DNA of 64,000 nucleotides, taken from assembly GCA_002404865.1 (NCBI GenBank), contig DHKP01000004.1, positions 41,348-105,347 of the forward strand. Direction: 5' to 3'. A program made the position numbers and the translations under genes. Position 1 is the stretch's first letter, and each line of letters begins with the position of its first letter. Positions 53,980-63,238 of the stretch are shown here, piece by piece. The notes beneath the pieces were generated by a model, which worked only from the letters and a program-made list of their open reading frames with translations, was not told the DNA's origin and searched no databases. This DNA comes from Caryophanales bacterium UBA4691. GTDB lineage: Bacteria > Bacillota_I > Bacilli_A > RFN20 > CAG-826.

Positions 53980-54582
53980 ATGAAAAAAACTATCACAATT
54001 CATCTATTAAGCGTAAAACAGGTCAAAGTAAATCTTTCTATTATTCTTCCGCTTTTGCCAAAAGATAGAATTGAAAAAGCCGAACGCTATCTATCAGAAA
54101 ATGACCGGTTATTATCGCTAGGCGGTTCTTATCTAATTGAAAAATATACTGGTTCTACTCCTATTCTCATTTCAAAAGAAGGCAAGCCATTTAAAGAAGG
54201 ACATCAATTTTCTATTTCGCATTCTGGAGACTATATCGCTTACGCAGAAGATGATCTTCCAATTGGAATTGATATTCAGAAAATTATTCCTCTACGAAAA
54301 AGCCTTCCTTCTTTCACTATGAGTGAAGAGGAGATGAATAATATGAAAAAGGACGAAGATTTTTTTAGGCTTTGGAGTTTAAAGGAAAGCCTAATGAAAT
54401 GTTTAGGTGTTGGATTAAAAGGAGATTATAAAAAGATTATCGCGAGGGAAGGAACTTATCTTTATGAAGGCCATGAAGTCTCTTCAATTTCATCGAGTTC
54501 TCTAGATGGTTATGCTTTGGCGATAACGATAGATGGAAAAGAAAGTCTTTGCGTTAGGATAGAATTTGACAAAATCGCGTAA
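53980..54582 (+). CDS. 4'-phosphopantetheinyl transferase, Sfp-like
   Basis: The 200-residue protein has the Sfp-type signatures FSISHSGDYIAYA (His and Ser of the SHS motif, about residues 79-91), PIGIDIQKI near 96 and the metal/catalytic FFRLWSLKESLMKCLGVGL near 127. It would load phosphopantetheine onto an acyl carrier protein. No NRPS or PKS gene is near, so the target is probably the fatty-acid ACP. It is short for the family but has all key motifs. Confidence 0.82.
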   Translation: MKKTITIHLLSVKQVKVNLSIILPLLPKDRIEKAERYLSENDRLLSLGGSYLIEKYTGSTPILISKEGKPFKEGHQFSISHSGDYIAYAEDDLPIGIDIQKIIPLRKSLPSFTMSEEEMNNMKKDEDFFRLWSLKESLMKCLGVGLKGDYKKIIAREGTYLYEGHEVSSISSSSLDGYALAITIDGKESLCVRIEFDKIA

Positions 54583-54643
54583 ATTCGCTTTCTCCTTTTA
54601 TTAATAAAAGCAAAAAGCGTATAACATTTCTTGAGGAATTTTT

Positions 54644-54979
54644 ATGAAGAAAATCTTATATTTGATCCTTGATAGCGGCGAAGCTGCGCTTGATGCCTAT
54701 GAGTCAATTAAAAAGAGCGGCTATAACGGAACTCTTATCGAATCCGCTTCGCTTAGACACGCGCTTGATTTAGGCTACCCAGAAGATAGACATTTCTTTT
54801 CTCTTGCCGCTTATGAAGCAAGCAAAGACAAAGAGGAATCGACCTTTGCGCTTTTTATTGTTGACGCGGATAAATTGGAAACACTCAAAGAAACCATCCG
54901 TGAGCATACCGATAATTTTCATAAAGTCAAAGGGGCAATGTTTTCAAGAACGATTGACGATTACGAAGGTACAATCTGA
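54644..54979 (+). CDS. PII-like small protein next to an antiporter
   Basis: I infer a ferredoxin-like PII fold for this 111-residue protein. It has strand KKILYLILD, helix GEAALDAYESIKKSG, strand YNGTLIESASL, a flexible segment, strand ESTFALFIVD, helix KLETLKETIREHTD and strand KGAMFSRTI. No named family is certain. GAGGAAT precedes the ATG. Its TGA overlaps the ATG of the antiporter, so the two are made together. A nucleotide-sensing regulator of the antiporter is a reasonable guess. Confidence 0.55.
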   Translation: MKKILYLILDSGEAALDAYESIKKSGYNGTLIESASLRHALDLGYPEDRHFFSLAAYEASKDKEESTFALFIVDADKLETLKETIREHTDNFHKVKGAMFSRTIDDYEGTI

Positions 54980-56283
54980 TGGATAACTTTATTTTCTTAT
55001 ATATTGCCGCCTTGTTTTTGGCTGGTCTTTTCTCCACCCGCCTAATGAAACTCGTAAAACTTCCAAACGTCACTGGCTACATTATTACTGGCATTCTCAT
55101 GGGGCCGTTTGTTTTTGGTCTCATCTTCAATGGCGGGAATTTTTTGGGTGCGAATAACGCGGAGATTTCCCCCATTTATTCCTATATTAAGGGTCTGAAT
55201 TGGGTCAACAACATCGCGCTTGGCTTTATCGCTTTTTCCATCGGTTCATCTTTTAAACTTAGCGCTTTAAAAAAGGTTGGAAAACCAGTTCTAGTCATTA
55301 CGGTTTTAGAATCCCTATTCGCTTCTATCGCTGTCATTCTTGCTTTAATGGCGCTTCATTTCATTTGGCCAGACTTCATTCCTTGGCCACTCGTTCTCAC
55401 TCTTGGCGCGATTGCCGCCGCCACAGCGCCCGCTGCCACATTAATGGTCATTAAGCAATATAAAGCAAAAGGACCGGTCGTGGAAACGTTGCTACCGGTT
55501 GTCGCTCTCGATGATGCGAGCGCTTTAATCCTATTTGCGATTTTATTCCAAATCGCGAAAACACTGGCTATAGGTGGGAATTTTGATTTATACGAAATGC
55601 TTGCTAAACCATTCATTGAAATCTTGATTTCGTTAGGAATCGGTGCAATCTTTGGTTTAATTATCTCTTTTGCCTGCCGTTTATTCAAAAGCAGAACCAA
55701 TCGTTTAATTTGGGCAATTTTTGCGATTTTCGGTTCTGTCGGCCTTTATTATTTATTCAAATTGGAAGAGCTAGGTTCTTTTGAGCTTTCTAGTTTGCTC
55801 ATGTGCATGCTAGCAGGTGCTTTCTTTTGCAATCTTAGAAGCGATTCCTCGATTACATTTGAATTCATGGACCGCTTCACCGCCCCGATTTTTATGCTCT
55901 TTTTTATCATCTCAGGCGCTTCACTAGATCTAACAATCTTTGCAGAAAAAGATGGCTTATTTATTTTACTTGCTGCGTTAGTTTACGCCGTATCCCGTGT
56001 CATTGGAAAATGGCTTGGGGCTTATACAGGCGCTAAAACTACTCGCGCTGGAGAAACCGTTCAAAAATATCTTGGTTTTTGCTTAGTGCCGCAAGCTGGA
56101 GTAGCAATCGGTTTGGCCACTACGGCAGGAGCGACGCTTAGTGAGACGGATGGAGCAACTACCATTGGTGCGCTTATTGTCGCCGTTGTATTGACTTCGA
56201 CGCTTGTTTACGAACTTACTGGCCCATTTATCACAAAAGCCGCTCTTACTAAAGCTGGAGAAATTATTCCTGAATCCCATTAA
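54979..56283 (+). CDS. cation/proton antiporter, CPA family
   Basis: The 434-residue integral membrane protein has about 12 helices of the Na_H_Exchanger type: VTGYIITGILMGPFVFGLI, AIAAATAPAATLMVI, LLPVVALDDASALILFAILF with the Asp pair of the ion site near residue 174, and VPQAGVAIGLATTAG near 373. No cytoplasmic RCK domain follows, so regulation may come from the coupled PII-like protein. Na+ or K+ specificity is open. Confidence 0.9.
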   Translation: MDNFIFLYIAALFLAGLFSTRLMKLVKLPNVTGYIITGILMGPFVFGLIFNGGNFLGANNAEISPIYSYIKGLNWVNNIALGFIAFSIGSSFKLSALKKVGKPVLVITVLESLFASIAVILALMALHFIWPDFIPWPLVLTLGAIAAATAPAATLMVIKQYKAKGPVVETLLPVVALDDASALILFAILFQIAKTLAIGGNFDLYEMLAKPFIEILISLGIGAIFGLIISFACRLFKSRTNRLIWAIFAIFGSVGLYYLFKLEELGSFELSSLLMCMLAGAFFCNLRSDSSITFEFMDRFTAPIFMLFFIISGASLDLTIFAEKDGLFILLAALVYAVSRVIGKWLGAYTGAKTTRAGETVQKYLGFCLVPQAGVAIGLATTAGATLSETDGATTIGALIVAVVLTSTLVYELTGPFITKAALTKAGEIIPESH

Positions 56284-56380
56284 ACTAATGGCGAGAAATC
56301 GTAGAGTAGCAAATAGGGTGGCTAGTGTTTTCTTTTGAAAACGAACAAGAATAACTCCCACTTTTTCTAGAAAATTTGAG

Positions 56381-56389
56381 TGGTATAAT
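56381..56389 (+). promoter_or_regulatory. extended -10 promoter of the MATE gene
   Basis: TGGTATAAT ends ten bases before the ATG at 56400. The short leader has no ribosome binding site. It rules out an in-frame TTG at 56376 as start. Confidence 0.6.
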
Positions 56390-56399
56390 CACTCGCGCT

Positions 56400-57800
56400 A
56401 TGAAAGCGATCGATTTAGGAAATAAGAAAACACTTAACACTGTTTTGCGCCTTATGCTCCCAGCGATGCTATCGCAATTTATCACTGTTTTATATAACAT
56501 CGTCGATCGAATTTATATTGGAAATCTTCCAACGAATGGAGAAATATCTCTCATTGGGGCTGGTGTAGCGGCTCCTATCACTACTTTAGTAACATCTTTT
56601 GCATACCTAATTGTTTTAGGTGGGGCGCCACTATTTTCGATGTCATTAGGCCAAAAACGTACAGAAGACGCGAAGAAAATTTTATCCAATTGCGTTTTGA
56701 TGCTGCTAGTGCTTTCGCTCATTGTGATGGGGTTAGGATACGCTCTACTTGACCAGATGCTTTATTGGTTTGGCGCTTCTACAACAAGTTTCCCTTACGC
56801 AAAAGAATACATGCTCTACTTTTTAATCGGAACAGTATTTGCTTTTCTTTCTTTAGGATTCGAGCAGTTCCTCATCGCGCAAGGAAAATCAATCGAAGCG
56901 ATGGTTGCCACTATCGTTGGGGCTCTATCAAACATTCTCCTTGACCCCTTATTCATGTATGTCTTCAACCTAGGAATTAAAGGTGCAGCGATTGCGACGA
57001 CCCTCTCTTGGTTTATTTCTTTTTCGCTATCTTTTGCCTTAATTTGGTTTAGAGGAACAATTCGCCCTTCTTTTGGTGGCTATAGCAAAAAGATTATGGG
57101 CAAAGTATTGAAGCTCGGCGTTTCGCCCTTCATCATTATGAGCACGGATTCCGTCATTATCATTGCTCTTAACGCAGTTTTGCAAAATGTAGGCGGGAAT
57201 AACGGGGATTTCTTAATTGAATGCAGCACGATTGTACAGGCGTTTTTCTCACTGGTGACTGGGCCGCTATTAGGTATTTCAAGTGGAACGCAACCTGTTT
57301 TAGCCTACCTATATGGAGCTAGAGAAACGGAACTTGTCAAAAAAGCCGAAAAACAAATCACGATATGTGGCCTTATTTTTACCACCTTGTGTTTTGGCAC
57401 ATCATTCCTAGTAGCAAAGCCGTTTGCTTCCTTGTTCCTTTCTTTCTCTATATCCAGCGCCAATCAAAACGCGGTCATCGATTCATCGTCCCGTTACATT
57501 ATCTATTACATGATTCCAATTATTCTATTAACGTTCCAATACACACTCGTGGATGGCTTAACTGCAATTGGACAAGCAAAATATTCCATTTGGCTCTCGT
57601 TAAATCGAAAAGCAGCCTTATTATTGCCCCTAACGTTTATTTTGCCTTATTTGACAAAAGATCCTAGTGCTACCTTTTTAGCGGAGCCAATCGCCGACGC
57701 GATTTCTTCCATGGTCAGCACCATTGTATTCCTTATCGTTTTCCCGCGCATTTTGAAAAAGCAAAAAGAGTCCACTGGTAGTGCATTAGACCTGGCTTGA
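56400..57800 (+). CDS. MATE-family efflux transporter
   Basis: The 466-residue protein has 12 hydrophobic segments in the two-fold MATE arrangement: VLRLMLPAMLSQFITVLYNIVDRIYIG at the start, GALSNILLDPLFMYVFNLGIKGAAIAT in the first half, and a matching GISSGTQPVLAYLYGA in the second. It would export drugs or metabolites with Na+ or H+. The neighbours give no substrate hint. Confidence 0.92.
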   Translation: MKAIDLGNKKTLNTVLRLMLPAMLSQFITVLYNIVDRIYIGNLPTNGEISLIGAGVAAPITTLVTSFAYLIVLGGAPLFSMSLGQKRTEDAKKILSNCVLMLLVLSLIVMGLGYALLDQMLYWFGASTTSFPYAKEYMLYFLIGTVFAFLSLGFEQFLIAQGKSIEAMVATIVGALSNILLDPLFMYVFNLGIKGAAIATTLSWFISFSLSFALIWFRGTIRPSFGGYSKKIMGKVLKLGVSPFIIMSTDSVIIIALNAVLQNVGGNNGDFLIECSTIVQAFFSLVTGPLLGISSGTQPVLAYLYGARETELVKKAEKQITICGLIFTTLCFGTSFLVAKPFASLFLSFSISSANQNAVIDSSSRYIIYYMIPIILLTFQYTLVDGLTAIGQAKYSIWLSLNRKAALLLPLTFILPYLTKDPSATFLAEPIADAISSMVSTIVFLIVFPRILKKQKESTGSALDLA

Positions 57801-58041
57801 TCGTTTCTAAATGCAATTTATCTAGAGTGATTAAAATAGTCATTCCAACAGAAAATAAGCATAGCCTCAAGCAATCCAAAAAAATAGCAAAAGCATTTAT
57901 CCCTAGCGTAATCGCTTAAAACGCGACTATTATCTCAATAAAAACCACAATCAAAAAATGTCGCATCTTCAATACATATAATGGTGAGCAAAAGGCGGAT
58001 TAAAAAACATTGATTTGGAATTTAACGAAGGCCAATTGGCT

Positions 58042-58971
58042 TTATTCACTTTTCCATTCTTCGATGGTTTGTCTTATTCGTCGATCGATATCGATCCTCG
58101 TTTCTTTGCATTCTTTTGGATACTCTTTTGCCGCCTTGAACATAAGCTTCAAAAGCAAAGAAGAGCCAAAAGGAAAAATAGCTTTTAGTAAACTCTCAGG
58201 AAAGACAAAATGGGTACCGTGTTTATAAATAATTGCTTCAACTTCGCAAGAGTGGGGAGCTCTTTCCAAGCGCTTTTTGGCCCTAGAGATATATCTAGCA
58301 GCATCCCAAAGGCTATCGTCTTCTGCCGCAATTAAAAGTAACTTCCCCCTAATATTTTCAATTTTTATGAATTCGTCTTCTTGAATAGGATGTTTTGACT
58401 CCGAATCATCAAAGATCTTTCGCGATGCAATCATGTTGCCGGTTCTCTTGGATTCTTCTTCTATCACTTTCCAATACTCTGGATGGTGATAGCAAAAAGG
58501 CATATAAGGAAGAGGCACGCCACGATAGGAAAAAAGCGATTCATTTTCTATTGGCCATTCTTTGGCACCATCTCTCTTTCCTTGTGCGAAGCCTTGCCAA
58601 ATAAAATCGCTTGGCGTTAAAGCAAGGGTAAGTGTAATTTTGGAAAAATAGGAAGAGGCAACCAAAGCAAGGGTTCCTGTAGTAGAGGCACCGACAATGC
58701 CGATTTTTTCGTTCCCGGCTTCTATTAGCCACTTGATAGCCTTTTCGATTCTTTCAAGCGGGTAATTATGATGGCTGTAATCCTTTCTCCCTGGTGACAT
58801 CGTGAGAACGCTAAGACCTTGTTTCATAAGCCATTTCACAGAGGCTTTTGCCATATAATCACTAGGGTCATCCCCTATCATCGTGATGATCGCGCACTTT
58901 GAGGATTTCCTGTTTTTCCAATAAACCCCGTAAAATCCATTTGCCTTAATATCAAAATCTATCCGTTTCAT
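58042..58971 (-). CDS. alpha/beta hydrolase with BAAT-like C-terminal domain
   Basis: The 309-residue protein has nucleophile elbow GIVGASTTGTLAL (Ser in GAST near residue 95), the acid in LLLIAAEDDSLWDAARYI near 217 and the His in YKHGTHFVFPESL near 252. These fit the acyl-CoA thioester hydrolase/BAAT C-terminal family. The substrate is unknown. GGAGGAAG lies before the ATG. Homologues in Firmicutes are often monocistronic, as here. Confidence 0.82.
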   Translation of the reverse strand: MKRIDFDIKANGFYGVYWKNRKSSKCAIITMIGDDPSDYMAKASVKWLMKQGLSVLTMSPGRKDYSHHNYPLERIEKAIKWLIEAGNEKIGIVGASTTGTLALVASSYFSKITLTLALTPSDFIWQGFAQGKRDGAKEWPIENESLFSYRGVPLPYMPFCYHHPEYWKVIEEESKRTGNMIASRKIFDDSESKHPIQEDEFIKIENIRGKLLLIAAEDDSLWDAARYISRAKKRLERAPHSCEVEAIIYKHGTHFVFPESLLKAIFPFGSSLLLKLMFKAAKEYPKECKETRIDIDRRIRQTIEEWKSE

Positions 58972-60111
58972 TTTCTTCCTCCAAAATAAGAGCTGTTCCG
59001 ATACTTTTTCTTGTCATTAATCAATATCTCCCAAAAAACTCAATCTTCTTAAATTTTCGATAAACCCATCGATTACGGCAGATATCATCGGTTTCTCCAA
59101 TGCCCATTTTCGTCTCGGCACCGGGGATGATTAGAGGCGTAACTATCCTTATCCCCATAAATCGTATAGTTGCATTTGTCGTTTTCAACACATGTTTTAT
59201 TTCTCACAAGATTTGTGAATATAATCTAACGATTTATAGTCCACATTGCGTCAAAAAGGAATACTCTCCCTAAGTCCAAATCCTTCGCGAATTCAGCGAT
59301 GGGGCAAGACCGGAATTCATAATTAATCGTTTCGTCTACTTTGGTAATGAGCCACATGCATTTTGTAGTCTTGTCATTGATCACATGGTTTTTCGGCGTT
59401 TTGAAGCGTCTTATACATTATCCATCTCCAAAAGGCTTTGTTGCAATTGACGAACTTTAGTTTTTGAAAAGAAGACAAATAAATTTTCTTCCGTTTCCTC
59501 ACTATCGCGTAAACTCGTAACGTCTTTACTTACCGCATCATAGTTAATATAGCGAAATAATCGCAATTCTCACCCTTTCCATTATGAAAGCTTTTCTTTT
59601 CACCTAAATCGAAAGGAGAGTCCTTAAGCACAATTTGTACTTTGAAAATTTTAAAAGCCATGATCAATTGTATTAACCCTATTATGTTCTTCTGACACAC
59701 ACTAAAAGTCGTTCTAGCATGACTTTCTCCAAACAATTTTGAGGCTTTAATATGATTTTCGAAGGAGCTAACTTGTAGTATATAAAAACTTGAATCTCAG
59801 ATTATCGAGATGTTTACAAGATTTCCTAGAACATGTTTTTAAACCTTATAAAAATAGAAGTAGCCCACTTCTAAAGAAACGATATCGATAATCAGCGAAC
59901 CGGTAAGGGAATATGCCTACCATTAACTTTTTGTTCATAGATCAACATATCCATTGCTCAATCTCTTCCTCTTACCGGAACGATAACCATGGGAGCAAGC
60001 TATAAACGAATTACCTCGCAATGACTTAGGATAACGTTATATTGTATTTAAAAAAATAAAAACCCAGTCCTTTTCACTTCTCCCCCAATCGCCAAAAAAC
60101 TGTTAGAAAAT
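58972..60111. other. 1.1-kb region without intact genes
   Basis: No complete gene is visible over 1.1 kb, which is unusual in this compact window. The middle part holds decayed minus-strand coding fragments, described separately. The right part (59770-60110) is A/T-rich with short repeats but no recognisable RNA gene or terminator. Confidence 0.6.
59226..59760 (-). pseudogene. decayed coding fragments of unknown origin
   Basis: On the minus strand a 68-residue frame (59736-59530, LFGESHARTTFSVCQKNIIG... DSPFDLGEKKSFHNGKGE) ends at a stop. A frame-shifted stretch follows (VSKDVTSLRDSEETEENLFVF...), then another open stretch down to 59226 (DKTTKCMWLITKVDETINYE ... FRSCPIAEFAKDLDLGRVFL). The residue composition looks protein-like, but stops and frame changes interrupt it. 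I cannot name the family. It may be a dead gene or chance open frames. Confidence 0.35.
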
Positions 60112-60522
60112 TCAATCGATTTTCTTTTGGCAATCTGGACAAAGCCCATATATTTCCGTATTCTGGTCCTCAATCAAAAAACCGGTTTCCCTCTTGATTT
60201 TTTCATTAACTTTATGAAATGGGCATCCTTCAATAGGAACCCTTTTATGACATTTCTTGCAGACAAGAATATGTTTATCCTCGTCTTTTTCCAAAGAAAA
60301 GACATTTTCTTTTCGCTCATTGACTTCTACTTTCACTAGACCTTTATCGCTAAATGAGTTCAGTGTGCGATAAATCGTGGAAAGATTTATGTCTTCACTA
60401 TCGATATCTTTCGATAGTTCTAAAGCGGTACAAGGATATTTCTTCGTTTCTAAAGCTTTGTATATGGCAACTCTGCTTTTAGTAACTTTTAATCCATGAT
60501 TCCTGAATACTTCTATAAGCAT
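60112..60522 (-). CDS. zur: Fur-family regulator, probable Zur
   Basis: The 136-residue protein matches Fur/Zur: winged helix with LKVTKSRVAIYKALE and NLSTIYRTLNSFSDKGLV, HILVCKKCHKRVPIEGCPFHKV, and GLCPDCQKK at the end, with the two Cys pairs for structural zinc. It is divergent from the znuACB operon, and a perfect inverted repeat overlaps the znu transcription start. Zinc is therefore the likely co-repressor. No ribosome binding site is visible, and A/T-rich -10-like boxes lie right before the ATG. Confidence 0.87.
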   Translation of the reverse strand: MLIEVFRNHGLKVTKSRVAIYKALETKKYPCTALELSKDIDSEDINLSTIYRTLNSFSDKGLVKVEVNERKENVFSLEKDEDKHILVCKKCHKRVPIEGCPFHKVNEKIKRETGFLIEDQNTEIYGLCPDCQKKID

Positions 60523-60546
60523 GGAATTATATTAAATCGTCGCAGT

Positions 60547-60574
60547 TTACAAATCAATCGACCAAGAGTATATT
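60547..60574 (+). promoter_or_regulatory. promoter of znuACB
   Basis: TTACAA (60547-60552), a 16-base spacer and TATATT (60569-60574) place the transcription start near 60581. Confidence 0.5.
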
Positions 60575-60584
60575 ACTGCGTAGT

Positions 60585-60605
60585 TGCAAATGCGTGTCGT
60601 TTGCA
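60585..60605. promoter_or_regulatory. candidate Zur operator
   Basis: TGCAAA-N9-TTTGCA is a perfect inverted repeat directly downstream of the predicted znu transcription start and just before its AGGAGG. The position fits repression by Zur. The sequence differs from the B. subtilis Zur box. Confidence 0.55.
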
Positions 60606-60620
60606 TTTAGGAGGCCATTT

Positions 60621-61496
60621 ATGAAGAAATCCCATCGCTTGTTATCACTCCTCTTATCCTTGCCCGTTTTCCTAGTTTCTTGCGGAAAGGGGAATGTAGA
60701 AGACACGAAGACGATTTATACAACGTTCTACCAAATTTATGATATTACGAAAGCAATAGTCGGAGAAAAATACGAGGTCAAATGCCTCACTCCTTATGGA
60801 CAAGAACCTCATGATTATGAACCGACGGCAAAGGAAATAGCGGAAATGACTTCCGCTTCTTCCGTTTTTCTAAACGGCCTTGGCTTAGACCAATGGAGCG
60901 ATTCTCTTCCTGAATCCATAAAAAAGAAATGCTATACCCTGACAAAGGGCATTGAGACCAAGAGAATAAACGGTATCGAAGACCCTCACGTATGGCTTTC
61001 CGTCAAAAACACAATGAAGGAGCTTCTAACCATCAAAGATATCGTTACTAACTTAGATTCGGAAAACCAAGAATACTATGAGGATAATTATTCTAGGGAA
61101 TTGAATCGTTTGAAAGAGCTTGATGAAAAATACCAGAGCCAGCTGAATGATATCAAGAACAAATACCTCGTTGTCTCTCATGCCGCTTTCGGGTACCTCG
61201 CAAACGACTATGGATTAACGCAAATCTATATCGCAGGCCTTGAGCCCGACGCAACTCCAACGGCAAAGAAAATGGAAGAATTGATTGAAAAGGTCAAAAA
61301 ATATCATGTTTCAACCATCTTCTATGAAGAAACGATAAGTCCGGATATCGCGAAGAAAATCGCGGAAGAGGCAAATGTAAAAACAGAAACCTTGCACACT
61401 CTTGAAAGCATCGAAAAGGAAGATGAAGGGAAAGTTGATTATATTTCCTTAATGGAAGATAATCTTTCTAAGATAACTAAAGCAGGCAACGCATGA
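60621..61496 (+). CDS. znuA: zinc ABC transporter substrate-binding lipoprotein
   Basis: From the ATG at 60621 (AGGAGG 8 bases upstream) the product has 291 residues. A lipoprotein signal (LLSLPVFLVSCGKG, lipobox LVSC) is followed by a ZnuA/AdcA-type cluster A-I fold. Likely metal ligands lie in QEPHDYEPTAKE, EDPHVWLSVKN, SHAAFGYLANDYG and the final TISPDIAKKIAEE. The His-rich loop of many ZnuA proteins is missing. It overlaps znuC by four bases. Confidence 0.92.
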   Translation: MKKSHRLLSLLLSLPVFLVSCGKGNVEDTKTIYTTFYQIYDITKAIVGEKYEVKCLTPYGQEPHDYEPTAKEIAEMTSASSVFLNGLGLDQWSDSLPESIKKKCYTLTKGIETKRINGIEDPHVWLSVKNTMKELLTIKDIVTNLDSENQEYYEDNYSRELNRLKELDEKYQSQLNDIKNKYLVVSHAAFGYLANDYGLTQIYIAGLEPDATPTAKKMEELIEKVKKYHVSTIFYEETISPDIAKKIAEEANVKTETLHTLESIEKEDEGKVDYISLMEDNLSKITKAGNA

Positions 61497-62152
61497 TTCG
61501 CTTCGACAATGTTTCGTTTGGATACTCCGATTCCCTTGTCTTGAAAGATATATCGCTCGATATTCCCGATAACAAATTCATCGGTATTTTAGGCCCTAAC
61601 GGAGGAGGGAAGTCCACTTTTCTCAAACTTTCCTTAGGCCTTATCAAACCATCGAAGGGAAGAATCGAAAGAAGCAATGGCAAAATAAGCTATGTTGCGC
61701 AGACCACTTCTCTTTCCGATGGCTCTTTCCCCGCAAACGTCGAAGAAATCGTCTCATTGGGGCTGCCTATGTGCCCTTTCTTTCTTCATCGAAAAAAGAG
61801 AAAAGAAACAATCAAAAGGACCTTGGAAGAATTCAATCTCTACTCTTTAAGAAAAAGACTGGTGAACGAATTATCCGGCGGACAGTTACAAAGAGTGAAG
61901 GTCGCAAAAGCCTTAATCAAAGATCCCGATTTCATCGTCTTGGATGAACCGGATGCCGGTTTGGATGAAGAAGCGCATAATAATCTGCTCTCTTTGGTGG
62001 AAGATTTGCACAAAAAAGGAAAGGGGATTCTATTTGTTTCGCATCACCCCGAAGATTTAAGACAGGCAGATATCATTTACTTCGTCGAAGGCGGAACAAT
62101 CGTGCCATATGAGGAAGAACTGAAAAGAGGCCATCACCATGTTGACTTATAG
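61493..62152 (+). CDS. znuC: zinc ABC transporter ATP-binding protein
   Basis: The 219-residue ABC ATPase has Walker A GPNGGGKST near residues 34-42, signature LSGGQLQRVKVAKAL near 131 and Walker B FIVLDEPDAGLDEE near 151. It ends in a His-containing tail (KRGHHHVDL). It overlaps znuA by four bases and znuB by 14. Confidence 0.94.
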   Translation: MIRFDNVSFGYSDSLVLKDISLDIPDNKFIGILGPNGGGKSTFLKLSLGLIKPSKGRIERSNGKISYVAQTTSLSDGSFPANVEEIVSLGLPMCPFFLHRKKRKETIKRTLEEFNLYSLRKRLVNELSGGQLQRVKVAKALIKDPDFIVLDEPDAGLDEEAHNNLLSLVEDLHKKGKGILFVSHHPEDLRQADIIYFVEGGTIVPYEEELKRGHHHVDL

Positions 62153-62945
62153 ATTCATGCAAATTGCGTTTGCGGTAGGCATCCTATTAGGCATTGCCCT
62201 GCCTCTATTAGGGAGCTTTGCTGTCTATAGGAGGCTTTCCTCATCCGGCGATGCGCTGGCTCATTCTTCCTTAGCTGGCGTAGCAATTGGCTTGGCATCT
62301 GGCTTATCCCCCCTTCTAACGAGTGTCATTTGCTGCATCATCGCTTTTTTGATCATTGATTTCCTTAGGAAAAAGTTCAACAAATTTTCAGAAATCGGAG
62401 TGTCCATCGTTTTAAGCGCGTCGATTGGCTTAGCCGGAATCTTATCAAGCTACACAAAAGCCAACAACTTCGACGCATATTTGTTTGGTTCGATTTTGAC
62501 GATTACCGATACCGAACTAATCGTCACCATAATACTCGTCCTAATTATCGTTACGTTTTGCCTTGTCTATTATTCTCAAATTTTTGCCGTCCTTTATAAC
62601 GAAAGCGAATCGAGGGTGGATGGAATAAAAACAAACGCCATTTCTTTTTTCATGGATCTGCTTTTGAGCATAGCGATTGCAATCGGGAGCAAAGTCGTAG
62701 GCTCCTTAGTCGTTTCTTCTTTGGTCGTGCTTCCCACCGCTATTGCATTGCAATTGAAGAAAGGATACAAATGGACAATGATTTGGAGCCTATTCTTCTC
62801 GATTTCATCCATGATTATCGGTTTGACATCCGCTTATTATCTTGATTTAAAGCCCGGTGCCACAATTGTCATGGTGTCTATTGGATTCTTGCTTCTTATA
62901 TCGATAGGCAAGTATATTTTGTTGCGACTGAAACGCTCTTTTTGA
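62139..62945 (+). CDS. znuB: zinc ABC transporter permease
   Basis: The 268-residue ABC-3 type permease has about eight helices: ALPLLGSFAVYRRLSSSGDALAHSSLAGVAIG near the start and VGSLVVSSLVVLPTAIALQL near residue 187. It completes the ZnuABC importer. The start lies inside znuC, which gives translational coupling. Confidence 0.93.
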   Translation: MLTYRFMQIAFAVGILLGIALPLLGSFAVYRRLSSSGDALAHSSLAGVAIGLASGLSPLLTSVICCIIAFLIIDFLRKKFNKFSEIGVSIVLSASIGLAGILSSYTKANNFDAYLFGSILTITDTELIVTIILVLIIVTFCLVYYSQIFAVLYNESESRVDGIKTNAISFFMDLLLSIAIAIGSKVVGSLVVSSLVVLPTAIALQLKKGYKWTMIWSLFFSISSMIIGLTSAYYLDLKPGATIVMVSIGFLLLISIGKYILLRLKRSF

Positions 62946-63112
62946 GTCATGAACCAAATAGTCCCATCAATGGTTTGCATATAAAGCAGTCGTTGTATTC
63001 ATGATTTCTTCGAGAGGATTTCTTTCCTCACCCTCTACCCAATGCTTTACACTTCAAGAATGGCGGCGGAAGAGGCTGCGGACAAAAAGATGGACCATAA
63101 AAGGGGAAATTT

Positions 63113-63238
63113 ATGGTCGACGAAAAGATAAAGATGCGCGCCTTGAAGCACTATAAAAGATGCCGCAACATGGTGAGGACTCTTAGGAAATACCATTGCT
63201 ACACCAGAAGCGTATTCTACACCTGGCTCACCTTATGA
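63113..63238 (+). pseudogene. N-terminal remnant of an IS3-type transposase OrfA
   Basis: A 41-codon frame with a good ribosome binding site (AAGGGGAAATTT) reads ALKHYKRCRNMVRTLRKYHC then YTRSVFYTWL. The spacing of Y-K-R, R-x-L and Y-x-x-R-x-x-x-Y-x-W-L matches the start of IS3-family OrfA helix-turn-helix proteins. It stops abruptly where a DUF4143-like frame begins. The call is by pattern and needs a search. Confidence 0.45.
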
